Counted from the first letter of the stretch, positions 32,473 to 41,424 are shown. The stretch: 64,000 nucleotides of DNA from Halalkalibacter oceani (GCF_040544555.1 NZ_JBEPKD010000007.1:62001-126000); one strand, 5' to 3'. The notes: generated by a model from the letters alone, not told the origin. Numbers and translations: made by a program.

Positions 32473-34191
32473 ATGCGTTATGTAGTTTATACAGCTATTG
32501 CTATTATCCTTGTTTTAATTGTAATAAGCGCCATTTTGCGCAGGAAAACGTATAAAGAAGTAGACCAGTTAGAAGAATGGAAAAATGACATTTTAAATCG
32601 GACGATACCGGAAGAAATCGGTAAGGTGAAACAATTACATATGTCAGGCCAGACGGAAGAAAAGTTCGAAGAATGGCGGAGCGAATGGGATGATATTGTC
32701 GGCACTATTTTACCAAACATTGAAGAGCAATTGTTTGATATAGAGGAGCTGGCAGCCAAAAACCGCTTTAAAAAAGCAAAGCTGCAAACGGAAACTACCC
32801 GCCAGAGGCTGCAAGGGATTGAAGATCAATTGAAGCAGATGCTTGAGGAAATCGATCAGCTCGTTCAAAGCGAGGAGCAGAACCGGACGGAGATCGATGA
32901 TGTGAGAAGGCGTTACAAGGAGTTGCAGGCCGCTTTGTTAAAGCGCCGGGGTTCACTCGGGAAGGGTGTGGCCGGATTTGATGAACGAATGGAGCAGATT
33001 CAAACCTTGCTCGAATCATTCGAAACAGCGACAGCAGAAGGGAGTTATCTGAAGGCGCGCGATCATCTGCTAAAAGCGGGTGAATTGCTTCAGGAAACAG
33101 AGTCCCTGCTTGAGCGTTATCCAAAGCTGTTGGTTCAGGCTGAGACGACCATTCCAAATGAGCTTAAAGAAATCGAGGAAGGCATGAAAGGGATGGAAGA
33201 GGCCGGCTACAAGCTGGAACCATTTTCGCTGGAAAAACAGCTATCAGGCATCAAAAGCGAGCTCGACAAGCTGAAGGAAGAGCTGCTGGCGTTGAAATGT
33301 GATGAGGCCGAGGAGCGGTTGCACGAGGTGTCAGCCCAAATAGAAGGGATTTATGAGCTGCTGGAGTTTGAAGTTGATTCAAAGCAATTTGTGACAGAGC
33401 AGTTGCCCGAGCTTGAGCAGCTTTGCGAGCAGGCCAAAAATCAGATCAATGATTTATTTGAGGAGACCGTTCAGGTTCAGCAGAGCTATCATATTTCGAA
33501 AGAGAAGCTCGCCGCAAGGAAAAAGATGGAGGAAGCGGTACTTGATCTCACCAGACAGCTGGATGTCTTACAGGAAATTACGGCCAATGAGAGTCAGACA
33601 TTCACGTCCATCCGTGAGATGGTAGAGGAATGGAAGCTTGAGATTACGAAGCTGACTCAGTCCATCGCCGAGGATAAACAGGCGTTGTTTGCTTTACGCG
33701 AGGACGAATGGCGGGCAAAGGAAACACTCCACTCGCTTCAGGAAACATTGCTGGACACGAAGCGGACGATCAAAAAAAGCAATATTCCAGGACTGCCGGA
33801 AGCCGCGCTGCTTACGCTCCAAGAAGCTGAGCAGAAAATGGATGAAGCGTCCGAGCAGCTGCATCAGGTTCCGTTGGAGCTGGGGCGGGTTACCGTTCTC
33901 GTCGAGGAAGCAGTAAAGACGGTTAAGGAAAGCGAAGAACTGATCAACGAGACAATTGAGCTGGCAACATTTGCCGAGTATGTCATTCAGTTCGGCAACC
34001 GCTTCCGCAGCCGCTCACATGATGTGCATCAAGGGCTGACGAATGCGGAGCACTATTTCCGTCAGTATGAATATGAACAAGCGGTTGAAACAGCTGTTGC
34101 TGTGATCAAGCCTTATGACCCTGATGTGCTGGAACGGGTCGAGGAATATTTGAACATGTATCAGAAAAGTGGATTAAAGCAGGAGATTTGA
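32473..34191 (+). CDS. ezrA: EzrA, septation ring regulator
   Basis: 572 residues: an N-terminal membrane helix (VVYTAIAIILVLIVISAIL) with a very short outside end, then almost continuous coiled coil with spectrin-like repeats (YKEVDQLEEWKNDILNRTIPEEIGKVK at the start, QEITANESQTFTSIREMVEEW in the middle) and the EzrA C-terminal FAEYVIQFGNRFRSR.. YEQAVETAV. In B. subtilis it sits under the division site, restrains FtsZ ring number and links to PBP1. AGAAGGGAG ribosome site. A strong terminator follows. Length 562 in B. subtilis. Confidence 0.95.
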   Translation: MRYVVYTAIAIILVLIVISAILRRKTYKEVDQLEEWKNDILNRTIPEEIGKVKQLHMSGQTEEKFEEWRSEWDDIVGTILPNIEEQLFDIEELAAKNRFKKAKLQTETTRQRLQGIEDQLKQMLEEIDQLVQSEEQNRTEIDDVRRRYKELQAALLKRRGSLGKGVAGFDERMEQIQTLLESFETATAEGSYLKARDHLLKAGELLQETESLLERYPKLLVQAETTIPNELKEIEEGMKGMEEAGYKLEPFSLEKQLSGIKSELDKLKEELLALKCDEAEERLHEVSAQIEGIYELLEFEVDSKQFVTEQLPELEQLCEQAKNQINDLFEETVQVQQSYHISKEKLAARKKMEEAVLDLTRQLDVLQEITANESQTFTSIREMVEEWKLEITKLTQSIAEDKQALFALREDEWRAKETLHSLQETLLDTKRTIKKSNIPGLPEAALLTLQEAEQKMDEASEQLHQVPLELGRVTVLVEEAVKTVKESEELINETIELATFAEYVIQFGNRFRSRSHDVHQGLTNAEHYFRQYEYEQAVETAVAVIKPYDPDVLERVEEYLNMYQKSGLKQEI

Positions 34192-34194
34192 CGA

Positions 34195-34237
34195 AGCTGC
34201 TGAAAAAGTATGATTTTTACTTTTTCAGCAGCTTTTT
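34195..34237 (+). terminator. Terminator of ezrA
   Basis: AGCTGCTGAAAAAGTA (34195-34210) pairs perfectly with TACTTTTTCAGCAGCT (34218-34233), followed by TTTT. Confidence 0.88.
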
Positions 34238-34274
34238 CGTAATGAGCGTAGCCATTGCTCTTCATCGAGTTACA
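34236..34274 (+). repeat. 39-base repeat M, copy 1, upstream of nifZ
   Basis: Starts TTCGTAATGAGCGTAGC and ends TCGAGTTACA. Identical to the copy at 36746-36784 at 36 of 39 positions, same orientation. The two copies bracket the nifZ-thiI pair. Confidence 0.8.
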
Positions 34275-34312
34275 GGCCTCGTCGCTCATGCTTTTTTACG
34301 AAGGCGACAAGC

Positions 34313-34340
34313 TTGTTATTTGCCGATTTTGTGCTAACAT
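34313..34340 (+). promoter_or_regulatory. Possible promoter of nifZ-thiI
   Basis: TTGTTA (34313-34318), 16-base spacer, TAACAT (34335-34340), 29 bases before the nifZ ATG. Confidence 0.4.
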
Positions 34341-34368
34341 AGATGGGTGTATATAGGGAGGCAGGCAG

Positions 34369-35523
34369 ATGATTTATCTAGATAACAGCGCGACAACACA
34401 ACCATATAAAGATGTGGCAGAAGCATATATGAAGGTGGCAACACGTTATTTCGGCAATCCTTCATCGCTGCATTCATTGGGAATGCAAGCCGAAAATTTG
34501 CTGATAGAAGCGCGAAACCGGATTGCTGATTTGCTTGAGGTCGAGGCACAGGAAATTATCTTTACTTCCGGGGGAACAGAGGGCAACAGTTTAGCGATCA
34601 AAGGGACAGCTTATGCCCGAAGCACGCACGGGAAGCATGTGATCACGAGTCAGGTGGAGCATCCTTCTGTGCTGGAAAGCTTCCGGCAGCTTGAGCGTGA
34701 AGGATTTGAAGTGACGTATTTGCCTGTAACAGGGGAAGGACGAGTTGAGCCTGATGATGTCAGCCGGGCGCTGCGGCCGGATACGATTCTCGTTTCCCTG
34801 ATCCATGTCAATAATGAAGTCGGTACGATTCAGCCGATTGAAGAAATTGGAAAGCGGCTCGCGGGCCATCCAAAAGTCTATTATCATGTCGACCATGTTC
34901 AAGGGATTACGAAAGTGCCGTTGAACGTAAAAGCGTCGAATGTCGATCTATGCACGTGTTCAGCCCATAAATTCCATGGTATGAAGGGGACGGGCTTTTT
35001 ATATGTCCGCAAGGGACTGCAGCTGAGCCCACTTTTTCAGGGAGGTCAGCAGGAAGGCCGGATTCGCGCCGGAACGGAAAACGTGGCCGGTGTTGTGGCG
35101 ATGGCCAAAGCGTTACGGATGTCGGTTGAGCAGCAGGAGCAGAAGCTGGCGAAATTGGTTCAGCAAAACAGACAAGTGCGCGATGTTCTGCATCAAATAG
35201 AAGGGGTGTATGTCAACTCTCCTGAGATTGACAGCGCCGCACCGCATATCATTAACTTTTCCGTACCGGGAATAAAGCCGGAGGTCCTCGTTCAATCATT
35301 AAGTGAGAAGGAGATCTACGTCTCGACAAAATCAGCCTGTTCCTCGAAGCTGACCGCACCGAGTCAAATATTGACCGCGATGGGCTTTGGCGAGGACAGA
35401 GCAAGCGCGGGAATCCGGGTAAGCCTGTCTTTTGAAACGACAGAGGCAGAGATCGCCGCGCTGAATAAGGAATTGCAAACCGTTATCCCTGAATTGTTGG
35501 AGGTTGTAAAACGTGAAGTATAA
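34369..35523 (+). CDS. nifZ: Cysteine desulfurase, partner of ThiI
   Basis: 384 residues, PLP-dependent class V aminotransferase fold: MIYLDNSATTQPY, EIIFTSGGTEGNSLAIKG, HVNNEVGTIQPI, the PLP-lysine motif SAHKFHGMKGTGFLYV, and the active-site Cys in YVSTKSACSSKL. It takes sulfur from cysteine as a persulfide. The reading frame overlaps thiI by 11 bases and the pair is coupled as in B. subtilis, where NifZ feeds ThiI for 4-thiouridine. GGAGGCAG ribosome site. Confidence 0.94.
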   Translation: MIYLDNSATTQPYKDVAEAYMKVATRYFGNPSSLHSLGMQAENLLIEARNRIADLLEVEAQEIIFTSGGTEGNSLAIKGTAYARSTHGKHVITSQVEHPSVLESFRQLEREGFEVTYLPVTGEGRVEPDDVSRALRPDTILVSLIHVNNEVGTIQPIEEIGKRLAGHPKVYYHVDHVQGITKVPLNVKASNVDLCTCSAHKFHGMKGTGFLYVRKGLQLSPLFQGGQQEGRIRAGTENVAGVVAMAKALRMSVEQQEQKLAKLVQQNRQVRDVLHQIEGVYVNSPEIDSAAPHIINFSVPGIKPEVLVQSLSEKEIYVSTKSACSSKLTAPSQILTAMGFGEDRASAGIRVSLSFETTEAEIAALNKELQTVIPELLEVVKREV

Positions 35524-36721
35524 TCATATTTTAGTACGTGTCGGAGAGCTTGCGTTGAAGGGGAAGAACCGTTCCCTTTTTGAAAAGCATCTCCAGGAAA
35601 ATATAAAAATGAGCTTGAAGATGTTTCCCGCTTTGCGCTATAAGCGGACATTCGGCCGGATCATCATTGAATTAAACGGAGAAGATCATGAAGCGATCAT
35701 CGAGAAGCTGCAAAATATTTTCGGGATTCATTCGTTCAGCCTGGCGCTAATGGTCGAGAACGATCTTGCCGCGATTCAAAAAGGAGCGCTGGAGGTGTTG
35801 AACAGTCATCCAACGCCGGTGAAAACATTTAAAATTACAACGAAGCGCGCTTACAAGCAGTTTCCATATGATACGCAGCAGCTCAATCACAAAGTTGGCG
35901 GCTATGTGCTGGCCCATTCCTCCGATCAATTGAAAGTGGATGTTCATCAGCCGGATTTAGACATTCGCCTCGAAGTACGGGAAACAGCGACATATCTGAC
36001 CTCAGCGACGTATCAAGGAGCCGGGGGACTGCCAGTTGGAACCGGAGGGAAAGTGTTGCTGCTTCTGTCAGGCGGAATCGACAGCCCGGTCGCCGGTTAT
36101 TTGACGATGAAGCGCGGGACAAGAATTGAAGCGATTCATTTTCACAGTCCGCCGTATACGAATGAAAGGGCGAAGCAAAAGGTGCTCGACCTCGCGAAAA
36201 CGTTAACAAAGTTTGGCAGCAGCGTCGTCGTTCACCTCGTCCCTTTTACCGAAATGCAAAAGCATATTCATCAGGAAGTGCCAAGTAATTTTCAAATGAC
36301 GATTATGCGCAGGATGATGCTGAGAATCAGCGAAAAAATTGCTGAACGACGAAAGATTCTCGCCTTGGCGACAGGGGAAAGTCTTGGGCAGGTCGCCAGT
36401 CAAACGCTGCACAGCATGAACACCATTAATGAAGTGACGAATTTACCGATTATTCGTCCACTGATTACAATGGATAAATTGGAAGTGATTGAAATCGCCA
36501 GACGCATCGACACCTATGATATTTCCATTCTTCCATATGAAGATTGCTGTACGATCTTTTTGCCGCCTGATTCAAAAACGAGACCGAGACGCGATCAGGC
36601 CCATAAATTCGAGCAGTTTGTCGAGACTGAGAAGTATGTCAACGATGCTGTCGAAAGAACGGAGCAAATTACGATTACAAGTTATACGAAAGCCCAGGAA
36701 GAAATCGAAGAACTGTTTTAA
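35513..36721 (+). CDS. thiI: ThiI, tRNA 4-thiouridine synthase
   Basis: 402 residues: N-terminal ferredoxin-like and THUMP domains (GELALKGKNRSLFEKHLQ, YLTSATYQGAGGLPVGT) and a PP-loop ATPase (LLLSGGIDSPVAGYL at about residue 183). ALATGESLGQVASQTLHSM and PYEDCCTIFLPP follow. There is no C-terminal rhodanese domain, as in other Bacillus ThiI. It adenylates U8 of tRNA and inserts sulfur delivered by NifZ. GTG start, GGAGG 11 bases upstream, inside the end of nifZ. B. subtilis ThiI has 401 residues. Confidence 0.95.
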   Translation: MKYNHILVRVGELALKGKNRSLFEKHLQENIKMSLKMFPALRYKRTFGRIIIELNGEDHEAIIEKLQNIFGIHSFSLALMVENDLAAIQKGALEVLNSHPTPVKTFKITTKRAYKQFPYDTQQLNHKVGGYVLAHSSDQLKVDVHQPDLDIRLEVRETATYLTSATYQGAGGLPVGTGGKVLLLLSGGIDSPVAGYLTMKRGTRIEAIHFHSPPYTNERAKQKVLDLAKTLTKFGSSVVVHLVPFTEMQKHIHQEVPSNFQMTIMRRMMLRISEKIAERRKILALATGESLGQVASQTLHSMNTINEVTNLPIIRPLITMDKLEVIEIARRIDTYDISILPYEDCCTIFLPPDSKTRPRRDQAHKFEQFVETEKYVNDAVERTEQITITSYTKAQEEIEELF

Positions 36722-36745
36722 AAAATCAAAAAGAATTTCCGGTGA

Positions 36746-36784
36746 TTCGTAATGAGCGTAGCGATTACTCTTCTTCGAGTTACA
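36746..36784 (+). repeat. 39-base repeat M, copy 2, downstream of thiI
   Basis: TTCGTAATGAGCGTAGC start and TCGAGTTACA end; 36 of 39 positions equal to 34236-34274. It contains GTAAT..ATTAC inverted arms, so it may form a small hairpin. Confidence 0.8.
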
Positions 36785-36856
36785 AAAAAGGGTATAGCGA
36801 ATCCGCACGCCGCGTTTTTTCTTAAATGTATTTGCATTAATTACCATTAAGCTATT

Positions 36857-36887
36857 TGCATGTTTTCTGCCCTTTCGACTCATTCTA
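36857..36887 (+). promoter_or_regulatory. Sigma-G-like promoter of the spore protein gene
   Basis: TGCATG (36857-36862, matching GnATR) and CATTCTA (36881-36887, matching CATnnTA) with 18 bases between, 25 bases before the start codon. Fits forespore-specific expression. Confidence 0.7.
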
Positions 36888-36911
36888 TGTGTACAGAAGG
36901 AGGTGAGACAC

Positions 36912-37124
36912 ATGGCAAGCAACAACAGCGGTAACAGCAATCAATTACTTGTACCAGGTGTACAACAAGCTTTAGATCAAATGAAATATGAAATTGCACA
37001 AGAATTTGGTGTGCAACTAGGAGCTGACTCTACTTCTCGTGCCAACGGTTCTGTAGGAGGAGAGATCACAAAGCGTCTTGTTCAAATGGCTGAACAACAA
37101 ATGGGTGGTTTCCAACAACAATAA
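36912..37124 (+). CDS. sspA: Small acid-soluble spore protein, alpha/beta type
   Basis: 70 residues: SNQLLVPGVQQALDQMKYEIAQEFGVQLGADSTSRANGSVGGEITKRLVQMAEQQ is the full alpha/beta SASP pattern, cut here into visible pieces: LLVPGV, EIAQEFGV with the GPR protease site at the Glu, and SVGGEITKRLV. It coats spore DNA and protects it from UV and hydrolysis, then is degraded at germination. AAGGAGGTGA ribosome site. Found at the same place (after thiI) as B. subtilis sspA. Sigma-G promoter and terminator flank it. Confidence 0.97.
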   Translation: MASNNSGNSNQLLVPGVQQALDQMKYEIAQEFGVQLGADSTSRANGSVGGEITKRLVQMAEQQMGGFQQQ

Positions 37125-37140
37125 TATAGTATTGGCTTCC

Positions 37141-37170
37141 AGAGGGTGTCCTAACCGGGCGCCCTCTTTG
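37141..37170 (+). terminator. Terminator of the spore protein gene
   Basis: AGAGGGTGTCC (37141-37151) pairs, with two G-U pairs, with GGGCGCCCTCT (37157-37167), followed by TTTG. Confidence 0.65.
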
Positions 37171-37235
37171 CGTTGCATCTTCTCATTCTATCTGGCACGA
37201 TAGTAGGTGAATATGAAGGGGAAAGGAGAATGCGG

Positions 37236-38855
37236 ATGGGAACCTTATGGCACAACGGAACCTTTTTTACGATGAGCCAAGAAGGGGAAGTGGCAGAAGC
37301 CGTTTATGTCGAAAATGGATTAATTCAAGCTGTCGGAGAAACGGAGAAGCTTGAGCGACAATATAAAGATCGAATGACGTCAAGGCGGGATGTTGGCGGT
37401 GCGTTTGTCTATCCGGGCTTTGTCGATAGCCATCTTCATCTGATCGGACATGGGGAAAAGCTGCTTCGGCTTGATTTGTCAGAAGTGGCCTCGGCAGCAG
37501 AAATGAAACAGCTTTTGCGGAAAAAGGTGCTGGAGAACAAAGAGGACGAGTGGCTTTTTGCTGAAGGCTGGAATGAAAACAATTTCAGCGACCGGAAAAT
37601 TTTTCACCGCTCAGAGCTCGATGAAATCGCTCCCGATCAGCCGATGTATTTGAGCAGGATTTGCCGCCATGCCGCGCTGGTCAACAGTGAAGCATTAAAG
37701 CGGGCGGGCATTTCAAGCGCGACTCCCGATCCACCCGGGGGAGTGATTGTCCGGGATCATCAAGGGGAACCGACAGGCTATTTATTAGATACGGCGACGG
37801 AATTGATCAAGCAGGTGATCCCACCGGTATCAGAGGAATACATACGCAGGGCGTTGATGACAGCTGTAGATGATGTAGTAAAGCTTGGACTCGTCGGCGG
37901 ACATACGGAGGATCTATTTTATTATGGCGGCTTCTTGCGGACATTTAAACAGTTTCAGGAAGTAATCGACGGCAAACGGCGGAAATTCCGCGCCCATCTG
38001 CTTATTCATCATGAGGCGCTCGCCGAGATGGAGGCAGCAGGCGTCAAAGAGCGGGAAATCAGCCCGTTTTTGGAGCTGGGCGCGGTTAAAATCTTCGTCG
38101 ATGGCGCTCTTGGCGGCAGGACCGCGCTGCTTCGCGATCCGTATACGGATGATCCGTCAACGTCCGGTGTGGCGATTCATACGGAAGAAGAGCTGCTGAG
38201 GCTTGTCAAGCTGGCCCGAGCGAAAAGACGTCCGGTCGCGCTTCATACAATTGGCGATCAAGCATTGGCCCTTTCGCTGGTAGCAATTCAATCGTATCCG
38301 TTGGCAGACGGCGAAGGCAGAGACCGCTTGATTCATGTTCAAGTTGTTAATGACGAGTTAGTCGAGCAAATGACGAAGCTCCCTGTTGTGCTTGATATTC
38401 AGCCCCGCTTCGTCGTTTCAGACTTTCCATGGGTCATGGAGCGTCTTGGTTATGACAGGCTGCCGCACTCATTCGCCTGGAAGAGTCTGTTGGCCCGGGG
38501 CTTGCATTGCGCCGGCGGTTCGGACGCGCCGATTGAGCCGGTTGATCCTTTGCTCGGCATTCATGCCGCAGTGACGCGCAGAAAAGCCGGCGAGACGCAT
38601 GAAGGCTACCTGCCGGAGCAGAAGCTTTCTGTATTTGAAGCAGTGACGCTTTTTACCCGGGGCAGCGCCTATGCGAGTAACAAAGAGAAGGAAAGGGGAC
38701 AAATCGCGCCTCGGTTTACAGCTGATTTTACGGTGCTTGACACGAATTTGTTTACGTGCGAGCCGGATCAGATTGTGAAGGCTAACGTAATGATGACGGT
38801 TGTCGATAACACGGTCGTGTATACCCGGGGCGGGGATAACGATGCTAAATCGTAA
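37236..38855 (+). CDS. Amidohydrolase 3 family protein (YtcJ-like)
   Basis: 539 residues of the YtcJ/amidohydrolase 3 type: GAFVYPGFVDSHLHLIGHG binds the metal near residue 60, DEWLFAEGWNENNF and RICRHAALVNS are typical of the group, DGALGGRTALL, ALHTIGDQAL and GSDAPIEPVDPLLGI complete the TIM-barrel metal site. The family hydrolyses amide bonds of formylated or cyclic substrates; this enzyme's substrate is unknown. The ATG at 37236 is 8 bases from AAAGGAG; the ATG six bases before it is too near. B. subtilis carries ytcJ elsewhere. Followed 71 bases later by sppA. Confidence 0.85.
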   Translation: MGTLWHNGTFFTMSQEGEVAEAVYVENGLIQAVGETEKLERQYKDRMTSRRDVGGAFVYPGFVDSHLHLIGHGEKLLRLDLSEVASAAEMKQLLRKKVLENKEDEWLFAEGWNENNFSDRKIFHRSELDEIAPDQPMYLSRICRHAALVNSEALKRAGISSATPDPPGGVIVRDHQGEPTGYLLDTATELIKQVIPPVSEEYIRRALMTAVDDVVKLGLVGGHTEDLFYYGGFLRTFKQFQEVIDGKRRKFRAHLLIHHEALAEMEAAGVKEREISPFLELGAVKIFVDGALGGRTALLRDPYTDDPSTSGVAIHTEEELLRLVKLARAKRRPVALHTIGDQALALSLVAIQSYPLADGEGRDRLIHVQVVNDELVEQMTKLPVVLDIQPRFVVSDFPWVMERLGYDRLPHSFAWKSLLARGLHCAGGSDAPIEPVDPLLGIHAAVTRRKAGETHEGYLPEQKLSVFEAVTLFTRGSAYASNKEKERGQIAPRFTADFTVLDTNLFTCEPDQIVKANVMMTVVDNTVVYTRGGDNDAKS

Positions 38856-38926
38856 CTGTAAGCCGCCAGATTGTATGGTATCATGAACGATGGTAAAAAA
38901 GATGAAACATGTAAGGGAGTGGAAGG

Positions 38927-39922
38927 ATGAGCCGAAAACGCTGGTTGGCTTTAATTGCAGTAGCGATGCTGTTAGTGGCTTCTGCTGCAATGAATGTAGC
39001 GACTGCCACAATTTTTTCTGAATCAACGGCCTGGGGAATGCCGGGCGGGAATCAATGGGAAGAAACAATTGTCGAACGAGGGGAAGATGGGAGCGGCTTT
39101 ATTGCGTTGCTCGATGTAAATGGCGTCATACAGGATAACGGTGAAACAGGATGGCTGCAAACGTCAAGCTATAATCACCGCCTGCTGCTGTCACAATTAG
39201 AGCATGCCGCCAAGGATCCTGCTGTGGAAGGCATTGTATTACGGGTCAACACACCAGGAGGCGGTGTAGTCGAGAGCGCCGAAATTCATGAGAAGATTAT
39301 CGAAGCGCAGGAGGAGTATGGGAAGCCGGTCTTTGTCTCGATGGGGAGCATGGCCGCTTCAGGCGGGTATTACATTGCCGCGCCGGCAACGCAAATTGTC
39401 GCCAGTCCACAGACGATTACCGGTTCAATTGGTGTGATTATGGAATCGATCAATGTAGCCGAATTAGCGGAGAACTATGGGGTGAAAGTGAATACGATCA
39501 AGAGTGGACCGTATAAGGATATTATGTCTGCGACTCGCGAGATGACAGAGGAAGACCGAGCGATATTACAGGCTTTAATTGACGAATCCTACGATGAATT
39601 TGTCGCTGTAATCGCTAACGGCCGGGGCATGGCTGAGGATGAGGTTCGCCGGCTTGCGGATGGCCGCATTTACAGTGGCGCGCAGGCGCTGGAATTAAAC
39701 CTCGTCGATCAGCTGGGAAGCCTCGATGATACAATCGCGGCAATGAAGGACTATTTAGGGGCGGATTACAGCGTTGTTCAATATGAATCAAGTCTTGGGT
39801 TTTCTCAGCTTTTTTCAATGTCGGTAAACAGAATGCTGTCATCAGAGGATGAGCTTGCCGGGCTTCACCGTTTATTGGCGGAGCATCGCTCGCCAACGTT
39901 AAAGTATCTTTATACAAATTAA
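38927..39922 (+). CDS. sppA: Signal peptide peptidase SppA
   Basis: 331 residues (B. subtilis 335): an N-terminal membrane helix (WLALIAVAMLLVASAAMNVA) and a S49 protease domain outside the membrane. GVIQDN, GIVLRVNTPGGGVVES, the nucleophile Ser about 144 in GSMAASGGYYIA and the base Lys about 195 in IKSGPYKDIMS form the Ser-Lys dyad. It degrades released signal peptides and, in B. subtilis, protects against lantibiotics and other membrane stress. GGGAGTGG ribosome site. yteJ follows 18 bases later, in the same operon as in B. subtilis. Confidence 0.95.
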   Translation: MSRKRWLALIAVAMLLVASAAMNVATATIFSESTAWGMPGGNQWEETIVERGEDGSGFIALLDVNGVIQDNGETGWLQTSSYNHRLLLSQLEHAAKDPAVEGIVLRVNTPGGGVVESAEIHEKIIEAQEEYGKPVFVSMGSMAASGGYYIAAPATQIVASPQTITGSIGVIMESINVAELAENYGVKVNTIKSGPYKDIMSATREMTEEDRAILQALIDESYDEFVAVIANGRGMAEDEVRRLADGRIYSGAQALELNLVDQLGSLDDTIAAMKDYLGADYSVVQYESSLGFSQLFSMSVNRMLSSEDELAGLHRLLAEHRSPTLKYLYTN

Positions 39923-39940
39923 GGGAGGAGCTGAAGGAAA

Positions 39941-40513
39941 GTGGAGCAACGACCACGTTCTGATGGAAGACGAACGGTAAATGGCAAACTGCGTCATCGG
40001 GCGATGCAGCGCAAGCAAGAGCGGGAACATGTCATGCAGCCGGAAGCAGTGGAGGCGCCTTACTATTTGGCCGGCTTTTGGCTGAGACTGTGGGCTTTCC
40101 TGCTTGATCTTGTAACGGTTTATGCAATAAATGGTTTACTCCTCACCCCTCTCTGGCGTTTGGCAGGTGGGGGAGACATAACGATCACGTTCTTTAGCGG
40201 GCAGACCGTGCTTACGGCGTTGCTGTTTTTCCTTTATTTTGCGATCATGACAAAGGTTACCGGACAGACGATCGGCAAAATGGTTTTCGGGTTACGGGTG
40301 ATTTCCGTCAATGGTCTGCCGTTAACCTGGGGGCAAATCCTATTTCGGGAAGGTGTCGGCCGCCTGCTGCACCATATCTTTTTCTTTTTGCAAATTCTGT
40401 ATGTGACCGTGGCGTTCACCGCACGCAAACAAGGCTTGCATGACATGGTCGCCGATACGTTTGTCATTCAGGAGAAAGAGACGGAACAGATGATTTACCA
40501 GCCTGTTCAGTGA
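39941..40513 (+). CDS. yteJ: YteJ, RDD-family membrane protein
   Basis: 190 residues: a basic N-terminal stretch, then the RDD domain beginning YYLAGFWLRLWAFLLDLVTVYAING, with further helices TVLTALLFFLYFAIM, and the motif GQTIGKMVFGLRVIS plus LFREGVGRLLHHIF and KQGLHDMVADTFVI. In B. subtilis YteJ acts with SppA, inhibiting it until lantibiotic stress (family knowledge from memory). GTG start at 39941 after AAGGAAA. Immediately downstream of sppA. Confidence 0.9.
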   Translation: MEQRPRSDGRRTVNGKLRHRAMQRKQEREHVMQPEAVEAPYYLAGFWLRLWAFLLDLVTVYAINGLLLTPLWRLAGGGDITITFFSGQTVLTALLFFLYFAIMTKVTGQTIGKMVFGLRVISVNGLPLTWGQILFREGVGRLLHHIFFFLQILYVTVAFTARKQGLHDMVADTFVIQEKETEQMIYQPVQ

Positions 40514-40537
40514 AATAAAAGGGGATGAAAAGAGAAC

Positions 40538-40600
40538 GGTGGCTTCGTTCTGCGCGCGTCTGGAAGGAATGAACCCCCACTTTCCTTCCAGCCTTAAAAC
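40538..40600 (+). terminator. Terminator of sppA-yteJ with GGCTTCG module
   Basis: GTGGCTTCGTTCTGC (about 40541-40555) followed by a hairpin CTGGAAGG (40560-40567) / CCTTCCAG (40584-40591). Same arrangement as at 9084-9141 and 15654-15711. Confidence 0.65.
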
Positions 40601-40617
40601 GATGCGCGAACGTCGCC

Positions 40618-40678
40618 CGCTGCTTAGGGAGGATGAGCAAAAGGGAAAAAAAACAACCTTTTGTCTCATCCCCTTTTC
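40618..40678 (+). terminator. R1-family hairpin between yteJ and ytfI
   Basis: GGATGAGCAAAAGG (40631-40644) pairs with CCTTTTGTCTCATCC (40657-40671) and is followed by CCTTTTCG. The preceding CCCGCTGCTTAGGGA corresponds to the module before the R1 copies at 50356 and 55610. Confidence 0.65.
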
Positions 40679-40743
40679 GTTTAATTTACCAGGAAAAGGG
40701 CAAAATAGGGACATTTCGACATTATGCTGCTAAGGAGAATGAC

Positions 40744-41406
40744 ATGCGCTGGTTCCTGATTATTTTACTCATTCTAGTCCTGCTGCTTGTCCTCATCATG
40801 ATTACGAAGCTGACAATCTCGATCATTTATCGTCATTTGAAGGATGATGATTTGCTTGAGGTAGCTGTTCGTGTTTGGGGGATGCGCGTCTATACGTTCT
40901 CAGCTCCGGTTATTCAGCTCGATGATACGTCTCTTTCTTTAATCGTCAGGGAAGAGCAGGAGATGGGACCAAAAAAATCAGATAAGACACAGGCATTTAC
41001 GATCGATACGTTATTGAATGATTTTCGCTTATTGAACGATCTAGTGCATCATGTCGTCGGTCTTCATCAAATTATGAAGCGGTTCCTTCGCCACGTTTCG
41101 CTCAAACAGCTTCATTGGTATACTGCCTTTGGAGTGGGAGAAGCGGCCATGACCGCTCAGCTAAGCGGGGTGATCTGGGGATTGAAAGGGAGCATGATTG
41201 GCCTTTTGTCACATTATGTAAAAGTCAAGCAGCTTCCGAAGCTCAGAGTGGATCCGCGGTTTCAGGAAGTGATCACGCAAGTTTCCTTTTCATGCATGAT
41301 TTCCTTTCGAATCGGACATGCTATCGTTGCAGTTCTAATGCTGCTTAAGCATTGGAAACAAAGGCCGACAAGGTCCGAAAAGGACGCGGTTCAAGAAACT
41401 ATGTAA
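40744..41406 (+). CDS. ytfI: YtfI, DUF2953 membrane-anchored protein
   Basis: 220 residues (B. subtilis 217) with one N-terminal membrane helix (WFLIILLILVLLLVLIMITKL), a beta-rich middle with VRVWGMRVYTF, and a long amphipathic region HHVVGLHQIMKRFLRHVSLKQLHWYTAFGVGEAAMTAQLSG typical of DUF2953. Function unknown; in B. subtilis the gene accompanies ytfJ and is linked to sporulation. The ATG at 40744 follows TAAGGAG; the open frame further upstream crosses the R1 hairpin and is not translated. 18 bases separate it from ytfJ. Confidence 0.88.
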   Translation: MRWFLIILLILVLLLVLIMITKLTISIIYRHLKDDDLLEVAVRVWGMRVYTFSAPVIQLDDTSLSLIVREEQEMGPKKSDKTQAFTIDTLLNDFRLLNDLVHHVVGLHQIMKRFLRHVSLKQLHWYTAFGVGEAAMTAQLSGVIWGLKGSMIGLLSHYVKVKQLPKLRVDPRFQEVITQVSFSCMISFRIGHAIVAVLMLLKHWKQRPTRSEKDAVQETM

Positions 41407-41424
41407 CGACAGGAGGAAGAAAAA

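Noticed and set aside
34236..36784. Reading nifZ-thiI between the M repeats as a composite transposon
   Set aside because: The genes are at their normal locus, there is no transposase and no target-site duplication was seen.
40633..40743. 37-residue extension of the ytfI frame
   Set aside because: It reads through an R1 hairpin; TAAGGAG before 40744 and the homologue length support the shorter protein.
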